Shown piece by piece: positions 34,860-46,398 of a DNA stretch of 64,000 nucleotides. The stretch's first letter is position 1, and each line of letters opens with the position of its first letter. Made by a program: the position numbers and the translations under genes. The notes below the pieces were generated by a model that had not been told where the DNA came from, made no database searches, and saw only the letters and a list, made by a program, of their open reading frames with translations. Source of the DNA: Akebia trifoliata (lineage: Eukaryota; Streptophyta; Magnoliopsida; Ranunculales; Lardizabalaceae); assembly GCA_017979445.1 (NCBI GenBank), contig CM030715.1:28993169-29057168 (forward strand). Reading direction: 5' to 3'.

Positions 34860-36925
34860 TGTAGACAACTCAATTTGAACGGGCCACTACTCGAAAGGGT
34901 CCAAAAATACAGATTTTTCTATAAAAATTGCCAACGGGCCTCAAAAGTCCAAATCAATTGAAATATGACATTTTGATTGAATCAAGGCCATTAAGACGCC
35001 CTAAGGGTCTAGGGGGCCCACCAAAAAAACTCGGCCTACCTTACACTTTCCCAATATTCATCGCTCCGCTTCCAAAATCAAAAATACCAAATTTTCGATA
35101 AAGTTCACCAACGAGCCTAAAATGTCCGATTTGCCAACACGTGGCATTTTGATTAATTCAATAATTTCAAAATCTCAAAAAAATAGATAAAATTAAAAAA
35201 TGTGAGACTTGAGACATCTATCACTTCCTCTACCCTTACCGCTCCATCGCCGAAACCAAAAATGCTCTAAGCCCATTTACGGCCCACTAACCTTCATCTC
35301 TCTAAAATCAATCATTTACCTTACCCCTTAACCTAAACCTAACTCCACATAACCTAAACTCCAAAATATCTCCAACAATACCCAAATCCAATCTAAAACA
35401 AATTATACCCAATCCAATAACTTAAAACCATTCAATAATCCAAGCCCAGTACATTAAAAAGCCCACAAACCTTTATCCATATCCAATTCACATCCAACCC
35501 ATAATCCTAACCCACAAACCACTATCCACATCAACTAATCACCATATTGATAATCAAATATGACACATGTCATCACCCCATCTCACCTCCCTCATCCAAC
35601 TACCTACCTCATTAATTTTCTTTAAACCTCATCTACCCACACATCAACCCATCACTTTTTCTCTCAAATCAAACACATCAACCCACACCCTCTCCTAACC
35701 TATTCTCATAATTCCCTAACCCCTATTCTCTCAAATCAAACACCTCCCCCTATCCTACTATCATCTTTCCCTACTAACCAACCACTACCTTCCCCTAATC
35801 TACCATTTCTACAACCTAAACCTACACCCCCCTCAAACACACATTCTCTCCCATCAATTAATCTAAATTCCTAATCTCCACACATCATGCCACATATCAC
35901 CATCTCCCTCACCCTCCCAACCACCCTCTTACACCCTCCATTATCTTAAATCAAACACCACCCTCTTAAACACCCATCATCTCACCTCACCAAATACTCC
36001 ACCCAAATGGTTTGGGTAAGATCCAAACCATTTGGATCAAAATACAACTCATTTACACTCATTACATAATTACCTCTCTCCCAACTCCTAATTTTATACC
36101 TCCCACCTTTAAAACATATGTCATTCTCTACTCTCCCCCACTTTACCCCATTATATTCCTAAAATAACCCCCAACATCTATAAATACCCTCCTCTTCCAA
36201 AAAAAAAACCCCCAGCTCTCACTACTAATAACTATCACCAATTCTCACCAAATCTACCAATCATATATTATTAACTCCACACCAAGTCTCACTAAAAAAG
36301 AAAATCCCTATTCTCTCTAATTACCTCTTCTCATTCTCATACTCTCATATTCTACTAAGGACTCAAGAAGACTCAAAGAAGGAAAATGAAGGAAAGAAAA
36401 GAAAAGAGAACTTTGAAGCTTCAAGGTGAGTTCAAGACAATCCCCCCTCTCTCTCTACCCTTTCCTCCTCCCTCTTCTATTATCCCCTCTCTTCTTCATT
36501 TTATTTTAATGACTTAAGATGAATGGACCTCAAGGTTAAGGATCTATAAGGATCATCTCCATTAATGGGATGATCCTATGATCGAGCCGAAAGTAAATCC
36601 CTATTTAGGATACAAATACACAACACATGGCACTTCACTTTTGTCTTATATTTTTTATTAAAATGACCGAGTTGAGTTGAGGTTACCGTCACTTGGCGGG
36701 GAGAAAATAGTGTCTAAAATCTTTTCTTTTCTCCAACCGAGTTGCTTACCCCGAATCTTAAGATTTGATCCGTACCTTATCCATCGAGAGTCACTAAACG
36801 CCAAAATGTCACTTTTTCAAAAAATGCACATCGGGTGGCCATTCACACCCACTTACAATATGAATGGTTGCGACTCCTAACCTTAGTAGATGTGGTCATC
36901 ATAATGATGAAACCACGTATCTACA
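34860..36925. mobile_element. Tat/Athila-like solo LTR with TAAGT TSD
   Basis: A 2066-bp sequence from tgtagacaactc to cacgtatctaca, flanked by perfect TAAGT duplications (34,855-34,859 and 36,926-36,930). Removing it and one TSD copy restores the copia C reading frame across the junction. The LTR has an extremely C/A-rich middle (about 35,250-36,350) with little G, and near the 3' end a gaatggttgcgactcct block typical of plant Tat/Ogre LTRs. The 67- and 86-residue frames at its right end are not genes. Confidence 0.9.
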
Positions 36926-38913
36926 TAAGTGATCATTCAAAAGCTTACAAATTATATAATCATATCACCAAGAAAATTGTCATTATTTGTGATGTCATGT
37001 TTGATAAAGAAAATACATGGTTATGGAGTTCTAATTCAATTGGACAGCAAAACCCAGTGGATTTTGATGGTGAAATAAAAAAGAAGACACAATAGTCCCA
37101 ACAACAGCAAGTTTCAGTAGTTACGACACCTTAGGATCCTCGAAATGCTGCTCCTACATCTCCTGAAATTTTACCAACAGCAACTGAAACTCATGAACAA
37201 CTTGAAGATCAAGTAGGATCACATACTCAACGTGTGAAAAGAAGACTAGCATGGATGCACGATTATGAGGTAATTGGGATTGGTCACTATGAGGATCTGC
37301 TTACTTTTTTTGTTATATTTTCAGATTGTGATCCCACAGATTTTGATGATGCCGTCAGGGAGCCAAAATGAAGGAAGGTGATAGATGATGAAATCACCGT
37401 CATTGAAAGGAACAATACATGGGAGATGACTGATCTTCCTAAAGGGTACAAGACTATAGGAGTCAAGTGGATTTACAAAACAAAGTTAAAACAGAATGGT
37501 GAAGTTGACAAGTACAAAGCACGCCTGGTGGCTCAAGGCTTCAAACAAGAGTATGGTGTGGATTACAAAAAGGTTTTTGCTCCTGTTGCAAGGCATGATA
37601 CAATCAGATTGCTGATTGCGTTGGCTACTCAAAGTTCAAGGCCCATCTTTCAACTAGATGTGAAATAAACATGTTTACATGGAGATTTGCAAGAGCAAGT
37701 ATATATTGATCAACCTCCTGAGTATGTACAAATTGGTAGAGAGCGTAAAGTTTATAAATTGAAAAAAGCTTTATATGGACTAAAACAAGCTACTAGAACT
37801 TGTTATAGCCGTATAGACGCTTATTTTCACAAGGATAGCTTTCAAAAATGTTCATATGAGCATACTCTTTACACAAAACATGAATATGGGAGGGGGGGGA
37901 ATGCTTATTGTATGCTTGTAAGTAGATGATTTGATCTAATACAGGAAATGATAGGGCCATGTTTGAAGAATTTAAGAAGTCCATGATGCTTGAATTTGAT
38001 GTTTGATCTTAGTATGATGCATTACTTTCTTGGCTTAGAAGTAGTGCAATTTACTCATGGAATATTTATTTCTCAAAAGAAATATGTGGGAGACTTGTTA
38101 GACAGGTTTCAAATGAGCAATTGCAATCCTATTTCCACACCATCAGAAGTTGGGTTGAAACTTACGAAGAATCCTGAAGGAAATAAGATTGATAGCACTT
38201 TCTACAAACAAATTGTAGGAAGTTTGATGTATTTGATAGTAACAAGACCAAATATCATGCATGTTGTAAGTCTTATTAGCAAGTACATGGAAAATCCAAT
38301 AGAACAACATCTCCTAGCTGCCAAAAGGATCTTTCGATATTTGAAGGGTACTGTTGATTTTGAGTTGTTTTATAAGAAGGGAAACACGTCAAATTTGATT
38401 GGGTTCACTGATAGTGACTATGCTGGAGATATAGATGATTGGAAGAGCACTTTAGGTTATGTTTTCATGTTTGATTCAGCAGCAGTTTCATGGTCATCAA
38501 AGAAGCAGCCCATTGTCACCTTGTCAACCTACTGAAGCCGAATTTGTTGTTGCAACAGCCTGTGCTTGTTAAGGTATATGGCTCAGAAAAATTCTTGAGG
38601 AGCTACATTCCAAGTTAGAGGGAGCCACTGCAATTTACTATGACAACAACTCTACAATTAAACTCTCTAAAAATCCTGTTCTTCATGGTAGAAGCAAACA
38701 CATAGATGTGAAGTATCATTACTTAAGGGAGCTCACGATGGAAGGAATTATTGATGTTGTTTACTATAGAAGTGAAGAACAGGTGGTTGATTTATTTACA
38801 AAACCCCTCAAACTGGTTGTGTTTCAAAAGCTTAGAAAGTTACTTGGAGTGTGCTGTTTGGAAGAGTACACAATTAAACTGAAGTCCAAAAACTCTCAAT
38901 TTATGGGAGGGAT
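36926..38913 (+). pseudogene. copia C pol: integrase end, RT and RNase H
   Basis: After SDHSKAYKLYNHITKK come the linker, then RT (NNTWEMTDLPKGYKTIGVKW at 37,410, KARLVAQGFKQEYGVDYKKV, IFQLDVK, YGLKQATRTCYSRIDAYF), with the catalytic YVDD region decayed near 37,925 (VSR*FDLI). RNase H follows (GFTDSDYAGDIDDWKSTLGY near 38,400, WSSKKQPIVTLSTY), and ends with VDLFTKPLKLVVFQKLRKLL. At least six stops or frameshifts. Better preserved than copia A or B. The polypurine tract tgggaggga lies just before the LTR. Confidence 0.85.
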
Positions 38914-39196
38914 TGTTGGATAAAGTAATTGTTTTGCACGTTATTTTATTTGTTTTTGTTCCAGTCAAATTTGCCCTAGTCTTAAGGAGTTAGTTGTAGT
39001 TGATTTATTCTTTTACCTAGTGTGTAGGTGTTTGTTTTGCAGTAATGCATATTTTCTTGCTATTATTTATTTGTGTAATTGCCTATATAAAGGCTTCCTT
39101 TGTTTAATAAATTGTATCCTATAGAAGCACTATTTCAGCTTTATTACTGTACTTTAAATATCTATTGTCTTCTTCTATTTGATTGTTTTTATATCA
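38914..39196 (+). repeat. 3' LTR of copia C
   Basis: Starts tgttggataaag right after the polypurine tract and ends tatatca; 283 bp, with tatataaag near 39,084. No matching 5' LTR was found in the window, so copia C is 5'-truncated. Copia A sequence resumes at once after it. Confidence 0.75.
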
Positions 39197-40277
39197 TGTT
39201 GTCCCTACATGCCATTCACAACTTACTTCCACCAATAAGCCCCCCTCTCCATCCAACCCACAAATTCTACTTCCTTCCCCAACTGAACTACCAAGCACAT
39301 CTTCCAACATTCTCTCCACACCCTTACCTAACCATGACTCTCCTTCTAGATATGTTCTTACACACATCCCAACATCCAACCCATCTCGACCAGTTAAGTC
39401 TCCTCGTTCTTTGGTTCGTCTTATCTTACAACTTAATGTTCATTCAATGCAAACTTGCTGCAAAAATGGCATTTTTAAACACAAAGCTTTCTGTAGGACC
39501 CGCCATCCATTGCCTATTATTCTTTTCGCTACTAAGTTGCCTCAAGAACCCACATGCTTCATCCAAGCCTCCAAGAGCCCTGAATGGTGTACAATGATGT
39601 CCGAAGAATTTATGGCTCTGCAAAAGCAAGGTACTTGATCTTTAGTTCTGTCTTTTGCCTCAAAAAATGTTATTGGTTGTGTTGGGTTATAAGGTGAAAA
39701 CTTGTGCTTATGGCTCACTTAAACGTTAGAAGGCTCACTTAGTAGCCAAAGGTTATCATCAACAACCCGGCTTAAATTACATTGAGACATTCGGTCCAGT
39801 TGCCAAGTTTACCATCACTGGGGTTGTATTGACTTTAGTAGTTTACTTTGGTTGGTCCATCCAACAATTGGACGTCAAAATGCCTTCTTACATGGACTTC
39901 CATAAGAATGGGTGTACATAGTGCAGCACCCTGGGTTTGTTGACCCACAATTTCCTAACCATGTTTGTGGACCACGGATCTTTGTATGGGCTTAAACAAG
40001 AACCACAAGCCTGGTTTCAAAGTCTCACAAATTTTCTTTCTGAACTAGGCTTCAATGGATCTTATGCTGATCCATCACTTTACATTCGATCATCAAGATG
40101 GTTCGTCTCAGTGTCATCCTCATTTATGTTTATGATCTCCTTATCATTGGAAGTAGTCCATTATTAAACTCTCGTATCATTCAAATGGGCTATTTGTTTG
40201 ACTTAAAAGACTTGGGCCCATTACCTTTTTTTTTAGGCTTGAAAGTGACTGGTGATGCAAATGGATAATTTCTTTCT
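39197..40277 (+). pseudogene. copia A reverse transcriptase, part 1
   Basis: Begins with a Pro/Ser-rich linker (PPSPSNPQILLPSPTELPS), then GIFKHKAF, CFIQASKSPEWCTMMSEEF, KAHLVAKGYHQQPGLNYIET, VYFGWSIQQLDVK, SLYGLKQEPQAWFQSL, GFNGSYADPSLYIR, a decayed YVDD position (FMFMISL), and MGYLFDLKDLGPLPFFLGLK. It breaks at tttctttct (40,277), where the eIF3G-carrying element has inserted, and resumes at 41,005. Multiple stops. Confidence 0.85.
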
Positions 40278-41004
40278 TGATAAATTTGAGGTCCAACTTA
40301 AAGCCAATTGGCAATGAGTGGAGAGGCCCAAGAACTTATAAGGAGAGAGACAAGGCAATTTGTATCGGATGTGGAAATAAACTCAACGCCGCACGTGTGA
40401 GTTGGACTGGGCCAAAGCACATGGAGATATGAACTGAGTGATGTGGAGGAGAGAAAGGTCTGTTTTGATATCATGATAAATTTAGGGTCCAAACTTAAAA
40501 CCAATTGGCAATGAGTGGAGAGGTCCATTGCTCCTAGCAGCAAAGCTGAAGAAACCAAGGTTGCAGGTGATCCCTTGGTACAGCTCGGAAAAGGAGGTGG
40601 TGTTTTCATGGTGTGTAGAACATGTGGTAAGAAGGGTGATCACTGGACATCGAAGTGCCCTTACAAGGATCTTGCTCCAAAACCTGAAGGCTTCGTTGAC
40701 AGATCGTTTACACCTGAAACGAGCGACTGCTTCTGGGACCACCAAGGGAACCTATGTCCCTCCAAGCATGAGGCCAAGTACAGAGAAAGGTGGACAAGAG
40801 ATGAGACGCAGGAATGAATAGAACTCCGTCACCAACCTCTCTGAGGACACCCGTGAACCTGACTTTCTTGAGTTCTTCTGTACTTTTGGTCCCATGAGCC
40901 GTGTTTAAGTTGCTGTCAACCAGAAGACTAGCATGAGCAAAGGCTTTGGGTTCATCACTTTGTAAACAAGGAAGATGCCGAGAGGGCTATTAACAAACTC
41001 AACA
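40278..41004 (+). mobile_element. TRIM-like element carrying an eIF3G fragment
   Basis: A 727-bp insert starting TG and ending CA, with CTTTCT on both sides (40,272-40,277 and 41,005-41,010). When removed, copia A reads FLS-QTK-ALDLL across the site (one stop left). It consists of a 196-bp LTR-like repeat (40,278-40,473, tgataaatttgagg to gatatca), the first 53 bp of a second copy (40,474-40,526, tgataaatttaggg), and then an eIF3G segment. Repeats of this type are common in plants. No poly-A tail is present at the right end. Confidence 0.75.
40527..41002 (+). pseudogene. eIF3 subunit G fragment (captured, intronless)
   Basis: Matches plant translation initiation factor eIF3 subunit G from the middle to the RRM: KAEETKVAGDPLVQLGKGGG, a CCHC zinc finger (CRTCGKKGDHWTSKC), PYKDLAPKPEGF, then in another frame GTTKGTYVPPSMR and GQEMRRRNE, then VTNLSEDTREPDFLEFF, GPMSRV, VNQKTSMSKGFGFI and AINKLN-type end. 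The functional gene has introns; none here, so it came from an mRNA or was copied without them. N-terminal part and RRM end are missing; several frameshifts and stops. In the cell, eIF3G is part of the 40S-binding eIF3 complex; this copy cannot supply that role. Confidence 0.88.
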
Positions 41005-41323
41005 CTTTCTCAAACAAAGTAGGCATTGGATTTACTACGCCTCATTGGGTGGCTCCAAACCCTATACCTTACCAACCACATCTAATGGTAAGCTTGCAAA
41101 AGGTCATAGTGTTCCTCTAAAAAAGTGTTACTATGTACAGAAGTCTTGTGGGTGCATTACAAAATTTAACTTGGACACGACTAGACATTGCTTTTGTTGC
41201 CAATCAAGTATGTTAGTTCATGCAAGCACCAACTGAATAACTTCTTGCAGAAATTAAAAGGATTTTACATTTTCTTAAAGGGACCCTTTCTCATGGCATT
41301 CATATCACACCAGGTGATCTTAC
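41005..41323 (+). pseudogene. copia A reverse transcriptase/RNase H, part 2
   Basis: Continues QTKxALDLL, MGGSKPYTLPTTSNGKLAK, MYRSLVGALQNLTWTRLDIA, then RILHFLKGTLSHGIHITPGDL. It is interrupted at 41,324 by a solo LTR. Confidence 0.85.
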
Positions 41324-41587
41324 TGAAGAAATAAGTAAAGATACAACGATTTAGGTGCACGAGAGAAGAGAGGCGAAGATGTTTTATTCACTGTGTCTCT
41401 ATGGAGATCACACAACAACAATATATAGAGTTACACATGCGTAGGATACTAATTGAGAAGCAACTTACATAAAGTAACTACTAAAATAAAGAGTCCTATT
41501 AAAAGGAACTACCACCCAATCAACGTGGTCAACAAATCAACCCACAAATAGAAACCAAATCCCCTAAAAATCTCTTCTCCGCCAATA
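41324..41587 (-). mobile_element. 264-bp solo LTR with CTTAC TSD
   Basis: Flanked by CTTAC at 41,319-41,323 and 41,588-41,592. On the minus strand it starts tattggcggagaagag (TG probably mutated to TA) and ends tatttcttca. Removing it with one TSD copy gives GDLTIQAF in copia A, the expected RNase H start. A (minus-strand) cluster of atatatag/tgtgtgatctcc resembles an LTR promoter region. Confidence 0.88.
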
Positions 41588-41808
41588 CTTACAATCCAAG
41601 CTTTTTTCTGATGATGATTGGGCTGGCAACCCAGATGATAGTAGATCCACTACTGGTTTTTGTGTTTATATGGGACCTAACATTATTTCATTGAGTGCAA
41701 AAAAGTAGGCTACCGTGGCATATGGCACGTTCTACCACTGAAGCCAAGTACTGTTCTTTATCTTGGCTTTGTACTTTACTCAAAACTCAACATATATCTA
41801 TTCATTAT
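41588..41808 (+). pseudogene. copia A RNase H, part 1
   Basis: Reads [34 protein letters not shown], then a stop and ATVAYG, and fades into YCSLSWLCTLLK. Ends at the small MITE. Confidence 0.85.
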
Positions 41809-41960
41809 TGGAATGACACAGAGGTACAAAGGTGACAAAAATGATGTGGTGGACATAACCGTAGATACTTTTTACTTATATCTCGCGAAAAAGCATCTAC
41901 AGTAATGTGCATGACACCCCATCATTTTGTCACCTTTGTGTCTCCGTTTGTGTCACTCCA
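41809..41960. mobile_element. 152-bp MITE inside copia A RNase H
   Basis: Terminal inverted repeats of about 38-40 bp: tggaatgacacagaggtaca at the left, complement of tgtctccgtttgtgtcactcca at the right, with gtgacaaaaatgatg / catcattttgtcac inside. RNase H coding resumes directly after it (NINVISLAYNPIFYARTKHV). TSD not clear. Confidence 0.85.
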
Positions 41961-42053
41961 ACACTAATCGTAATATTAATGTTATTTCTTTGGCTTATAA
42001 CCCCATTTTTTATGCTCGCACCAAACACGTTGAGGTTGATTACCAGTATATTC
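41961..42053 (+). pseudogene. copia A RNase H, part 2
   Basis: ISLAYNPIFYARTKHVEVDY, the conserved end of copia RNase H, interrupted at 42,054 by an insert starting tgttgg. Confidence 0.85.
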
Positions 42054-43600
42054 TGTTGGAAAAATCTACAGTTTTTTCAGATTTTTGTGATCTAGTGGGT
42101 CTATTTGAGCTACAATTCAAGTAGGTTTCATAATTTATTTAAGGCGGAGCCACTTGGAAACTTATTCTTCTCATTGAAGAGAATAGTTACATGTATTTAG
42201 TTATGGAAAATCTATTTTGGGTGAATGAGAAATCGGCTCCAAACAACCCTTTTATTCCTTTCAGAGGACACCTCCTAATTTGAAGGGGCACACCCCTTAA
42301 TTCAGAAAGAACACACCTCTTGATTTTGAAGGGGCACACCCCTTAATTCAGAGAGGACACACCTCTTGATTTTCATGGGTGCATGTTCCCCCAAAAAGGA
42401 CACCTTCTTTAATTTTGAGTTGTCTCTTAAGAGACACACCTTTTCTTTTTCAAGAGATATTATATCTCTTAAAACCTTCATTTTCCCAAGAGACACCCTT
42501 GTCTCTTAAAATTCTATAAATAAGTCATTTCAACCTTAGTTTTTCTCATTCAAAATTTTTTCTTCTTATTGTATTAAATTGCTTGTATTCTAATTTCTCA
42601 TCTGCATTATTTGAGAGTACAACATTAACGATTGGTTCGCTAAACATGTAAATTGAAGTGCTGCTTCTACACATGTAATCGTTATTGTCGACAATAAATT
42701 TCAACAGATTTACCTTGAGATTTGTGAAATAAGATCGCAAATGATTTTATTGATTTTTGATGAAAAAGGAGATACAGATCTCAGTGTTTCCTTTGATTAA
42801 CAATCAAGTACAAAATAGTGATGATGATATTTGTAGCTTTTCCTTCTCTCCAGGCTTCGTGTTTTATCGACTAAGAAAGTTGTTTATGTGATGATTTTAC
42901 TTTGTACTTGATCTTCTGTAGATGTTTATGTAGATTTTCTTTTCTTCGGACTTTGTGCTTTATCGGCTAAAAATATTTTCTTGGCTTCCGGAAAAAGACT
43001 TTATGCTTGATCTTCTCTTTAGTCGGAGTTTGGATCTCTGAAGAACTTTGCTTTGTCTCTAGAGGAGGGCTTGAGAGCTTCTTCTTCTCTAGAGGGAGAG
43101 CTTTTGTCTTTTAAGAGAAAGTGATCTAGATCCCCCCTCAATAAGAAAGAATTTTGTATTTATAGACTTAAAAATAATTTAGCTTTCCAATTATACCCCA
43201 ACTTGAAGAGATTTAATTGATTTATTTAAAGACTAAATTTGTCCAAATCCAATTTAAGGATTCTATGGATTATTATTAGGCCAAACTCATTTATTTGAGT
43301 GTAAGGCCCAATATTTAATGTGGATCACTTGAATTTGCTGGATTATGGGTTTTATCTGTGAAAACCCAAACCATATGAGGCCTGTCCCAATTAACATACC
43401 CCCAATTTAGATTTGTGGGCCCAATTTTGATTTGGTGGGCTTTTTGTTAACTTAGAAGGCTGCAAAGGCCCGTTTAAATTTTGATCCCCACAGTTGTATC
43501 GTGGGAGACAATTGTTCATTGATCCATGGGCACCAAGTTGCGGGAACAAAATTGTCTTAAGGACATTGTGTTTAACACAAGCCTCGATCAAATTTTATTT
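42054..43600. mobile_element. Composite LTR-like insertion in copia A
   Basis: About 1.55 kb between VEVDYQYI and the last copia A coding piece. It opens tgttggaaaaatctac (LTR-like) with a possible LTR end aatttcaaca near 42,708. It contains a 46-bp tandem repeat (gaaggggcacaccccttaat at 42,282 and 42,328). The remainder (42,710-43,600) is a separate unassigned piece with several ggcccaa motifs. Internal boundaries are uncertain. Confidence 0.55.
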
Positions 43601-43785
43601 TGTTCATTCTCGGGTATCTACCGTATAACACATTCATGAACAAGTTATTCATAAAGATATGGATGTTTGCTATGTGTCCAACTTTGATCAAACTGCAGAT
43701 ATATTCACAAAGGGACTCTCATCATCACATTTCATGTTTCTCGAAGACAAGCTCACGGTTTGTGATTGGCCCCTTAGCTTTAGGG
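43601..43785 (+). pseudogene. copia A RNase H C-terminus
   Basis: HIHEQVIHKDMDVCYV then FDQTADIFTKGLSSSHFMFL, the end of a copia polyprotein, followed by the 3' LTR. Confidence 0.85.
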
Positions 43786-43972
43786 CAAAAATATAAGCCC
43801 ATCAAAGTCTAATGTGTTGTGCTTCAGTTGTTGTTTGGATAGTTAGATGCTTTTTAAATTTTGAATTTTTTTAACTAATTGTAACTGACTGTCTTATATT
43901 ATAAGACGTTCCTCTTCTGTTTTTTAGTTAGTTAAGAGAGAGGAAGCCATTCATTAATCTTTGTCTTCTTTT
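43786..43972 (+). repeat. 3' LTR of copia A
   Basis: Matches the uninterrupted parts of 26,291-27,050 in order (aagcccatcaaagtctaatg, agttgttgttt, aattttgaattttt, actaattgtaactgactg, ttagttagttaagaga, gaagccattcattaatct). Both LTRs have diverged by many substitutions and small gaps, so the insertion is old. Terminal TG/CA decayed. Confidence 0.75.
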
Positions 43973-45547
43973 TGGTATAATTCTTCCTCAATAGAGTTTC
44001 CCAAACAAAACAAAAGAAAATTCAATGATCCTGCAAAACAGTCTCTTACTTTTAAGTCTATTTTGTATAGCATGCGATGATGCAACCAAGCACTTGCAAA
44101 GACCCAAACAACCGGAAATTTTTGTTTTGCATTGTTTTCCTCAAATATCAAGTTGAAAATTTCTTTTTTCTTTCCTTTTAATTCTGAAACAAATCCTTTA
44201 CTAACCCATAAATAATTGACCAGCTTGAACTAAGAAATTAGGCCCCATTCACTTTTGGGTCAAGCTGGGACAGATCCATGAGTTACAGTTAAAGGTCGGG
44301 TTTGGATTGACACTTTGGCCCATTTCACTCCAGTAATAGTAATGGGCCAGAACGTAAATTGAAGCCCCTCCTATGTATTTCTGGGCCTCTCTCTACCCAC
44401 TATCACTCTCATTATTTCAGAAAAGCCCATGTCTTGACTCTTGATCAACCAAATTTATTGCAGCTTCTCATCACCAATCCTCCAAATATCTAACTATTCC
44501 CTTTGTGCACCGGCCCACAAATTGGCCGAAATATAGTTGGGTTGGGCCTACACTCATTTATTTTTGTGAAAGTCACAACCAAATCAAACCTAGTTTATAA
44601 AAAGATTGTGCTGAGGTTAAATTTTGTAGTCCAATTGTAATGGTCTGTAAAGGTCTCAACCCATGTACACTCCTACATGGATGTCCCAAACATAGTAATC
44701 AAGTTTTCACTAATTCGGAAAATTTTTGGGGAAAAAATTTGCCAATTATAATTTGACTTTCAATTTAGGTCAATTTATTTTTTACGACAAGTTTAGATCA
44801 TCCTACTTGGTTTTTGACATCGATCATCTTTATAAAATACAGTTGGATCATCCAATATGAACATATGTTGGACAAGCTCGAATCACACTTCAAGGTTGAC
44901 ATGAGCCCATCTCATACTCTAAGCTAAGATAATGTTTGGCCATTTAATGCACAATAGGGATTTATGGTTTGGCTCGGTTGCGACACAACTCTTTAGGGCA
45001 TATTCAGCTTGGCTAACTCAACCTATTCATTGACAATCCTAACCTTGGGTTTGGTATTTAAATTTTTATAATGAAGTTAGGTTTTATTTCATTTACTTTG
45101 TTAATCGGTTAATTGATAGTTTTAGAATCTATGTCTCTACCAATTGTGATGTTCTTGGCATGCTTACATTTTAATGAATGTGTACTTTTTAGGTCCAATT
45201 ATTTGGATTTATTTCCAATTAGTCTTACTGAGTTAGTAAGGATTTCATCCTAATTACTAAGGGTCCTTGGACTCACCTTATGACATCAAAAACATGATCC
45301 GTTGCATCAAGGTTGTAGAGGACAAAATTTTATTAAGTTTGAAAAAAAATTACGTTTCACCATTGAATTTTAATTTTAAACTTTGAAGTTAGGTGAAAGT
45401 GTCCATTTTCAAAACATTAAATCCCAAAAGAAATTGTTTTTTGAAAGAAAAAAAAAGTTTGGAATGAGTTTTTAGATAAAATTTAGAGGGCTGCCGTGTT
45501 GGATTGCTAATGTGGTAATCTATTTGAGAAAAACAACCGTTACGTTA
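43973..45547. other. Gene-free stretch
   Basis: Right flank of copia A. A 65-residue minus-strand frame at 43,954-44,151 has no recognisable domain and overlaps the LTR end. Sequence around 44,230-44,560 has GC-richer gggcc/ggccc motifs but no gene. 45,290-45,480 is the dispersed repeat also seen at 9450. Confidence 0.45.
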
Positions 45548-45879
45548 CAGTGTGTTTGGATTGAGAGAAACGAAAAAAAAAAAGTGAATTTCTCTCCATT
45601 TTTCTTATTTTGATTGTTAAGTGAGAGAAAAACATGTTAGTTTTTCCTCTCTTTTTTCCCCTCTGAATCAGAGAGAATTATAGAGAAAAGAAAGTCCCAC
45701 GACTAATAAGAGCATTAAAAATTATAACTCTAAATTTTTTTCTCTCCAAACTTAAGTTTTTCTACTATTAAACCAAACAAGATAAAAAAAAAAAAAAAAA
45801 ATGGATTTCTTCTCTCTTTGTTTTCTTTTAATAAGTTTCTTTTCTTTTCACCTCTCTCAATTCAAACAAAACATACTAA
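45548..45879. mobile_element. Candidate MITE, gtttggattgagag type
   Basis: The left end cagtgtgtttggattgagag is inverted at the right as cctctctcaattcaaacaaaacata. The interior is made of gagagaaaaa and ttttctctc stretches. About 330 bp, non-coding. Confidence 0.6.
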
Positions 45880-46294
45880 GACTTAAAGTCTTACTAATTT
45901 AGTTAGGAAAATGTTTCTCTATTTGGACTGCAGCTATCATTAATTTGTGAAAAAATAGTTACCAATTAAGACCACAAAATTCAAGAAAGGTGACTGATGG
46001 AAGTGAAAACCAATTTCTCCCTGTAAGTCTAGGTAAGGCGGACGACCTCATCGTCCATGGATCCAAAACGTTGAATCGGTAGTTGAGAGATGATGTTATA
46101 CGTATGACTTAGAAAGTATTGACTGCATGAACAGTATTCAAACGTTACTTCTCATATTCTCATTTAATAATACTAAACTATAAAATAATTCAGGACTTAA
46201 TGATAAACAAATGAATTATATACCCCTACTTTTACATCAGATGGTAGACCCTTTCTCTACATCTAAGTGGGAAAATAAAATAAAATAAAATAAG

Positions 46295-46398
46295 AGAGAG
46301 TTACTATTGCAACACCAACTTTTGCTAACACCACCACACCAACTATGTGCAATTCTTTGGTGTTTTGCATAGGAATTGGTGTGGCAATAGCAGCTCTC
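46295..46398. mobile_element. Small MITE S2
   Basis: A 104-bp inverted repeat: gagttactattgcaacacca at the left, the complement of tggtgtggcaatagcagctc at the right. Same family as S1 at 19,277. Confidence 0.75.

Noticed and set aside
35250..36350. Telomere-like repeat (ccctaa-type words)
   Set aside because: Words such as cctaacc are scattered and irregular, and the stretch lies inside a solo LTR with its own TSD.
40515..41004. A functional eIF3G gene
   Set aside because: Truncated at both ends, frameshifted, and embedded in a transposable element inside a copia pol.
43954..44151. 65-residue minus-strand frame as a gene exon
   Set aside because: No recognisable domain, overlaps the end of the copia A LTR, and has no flanking coding signal.
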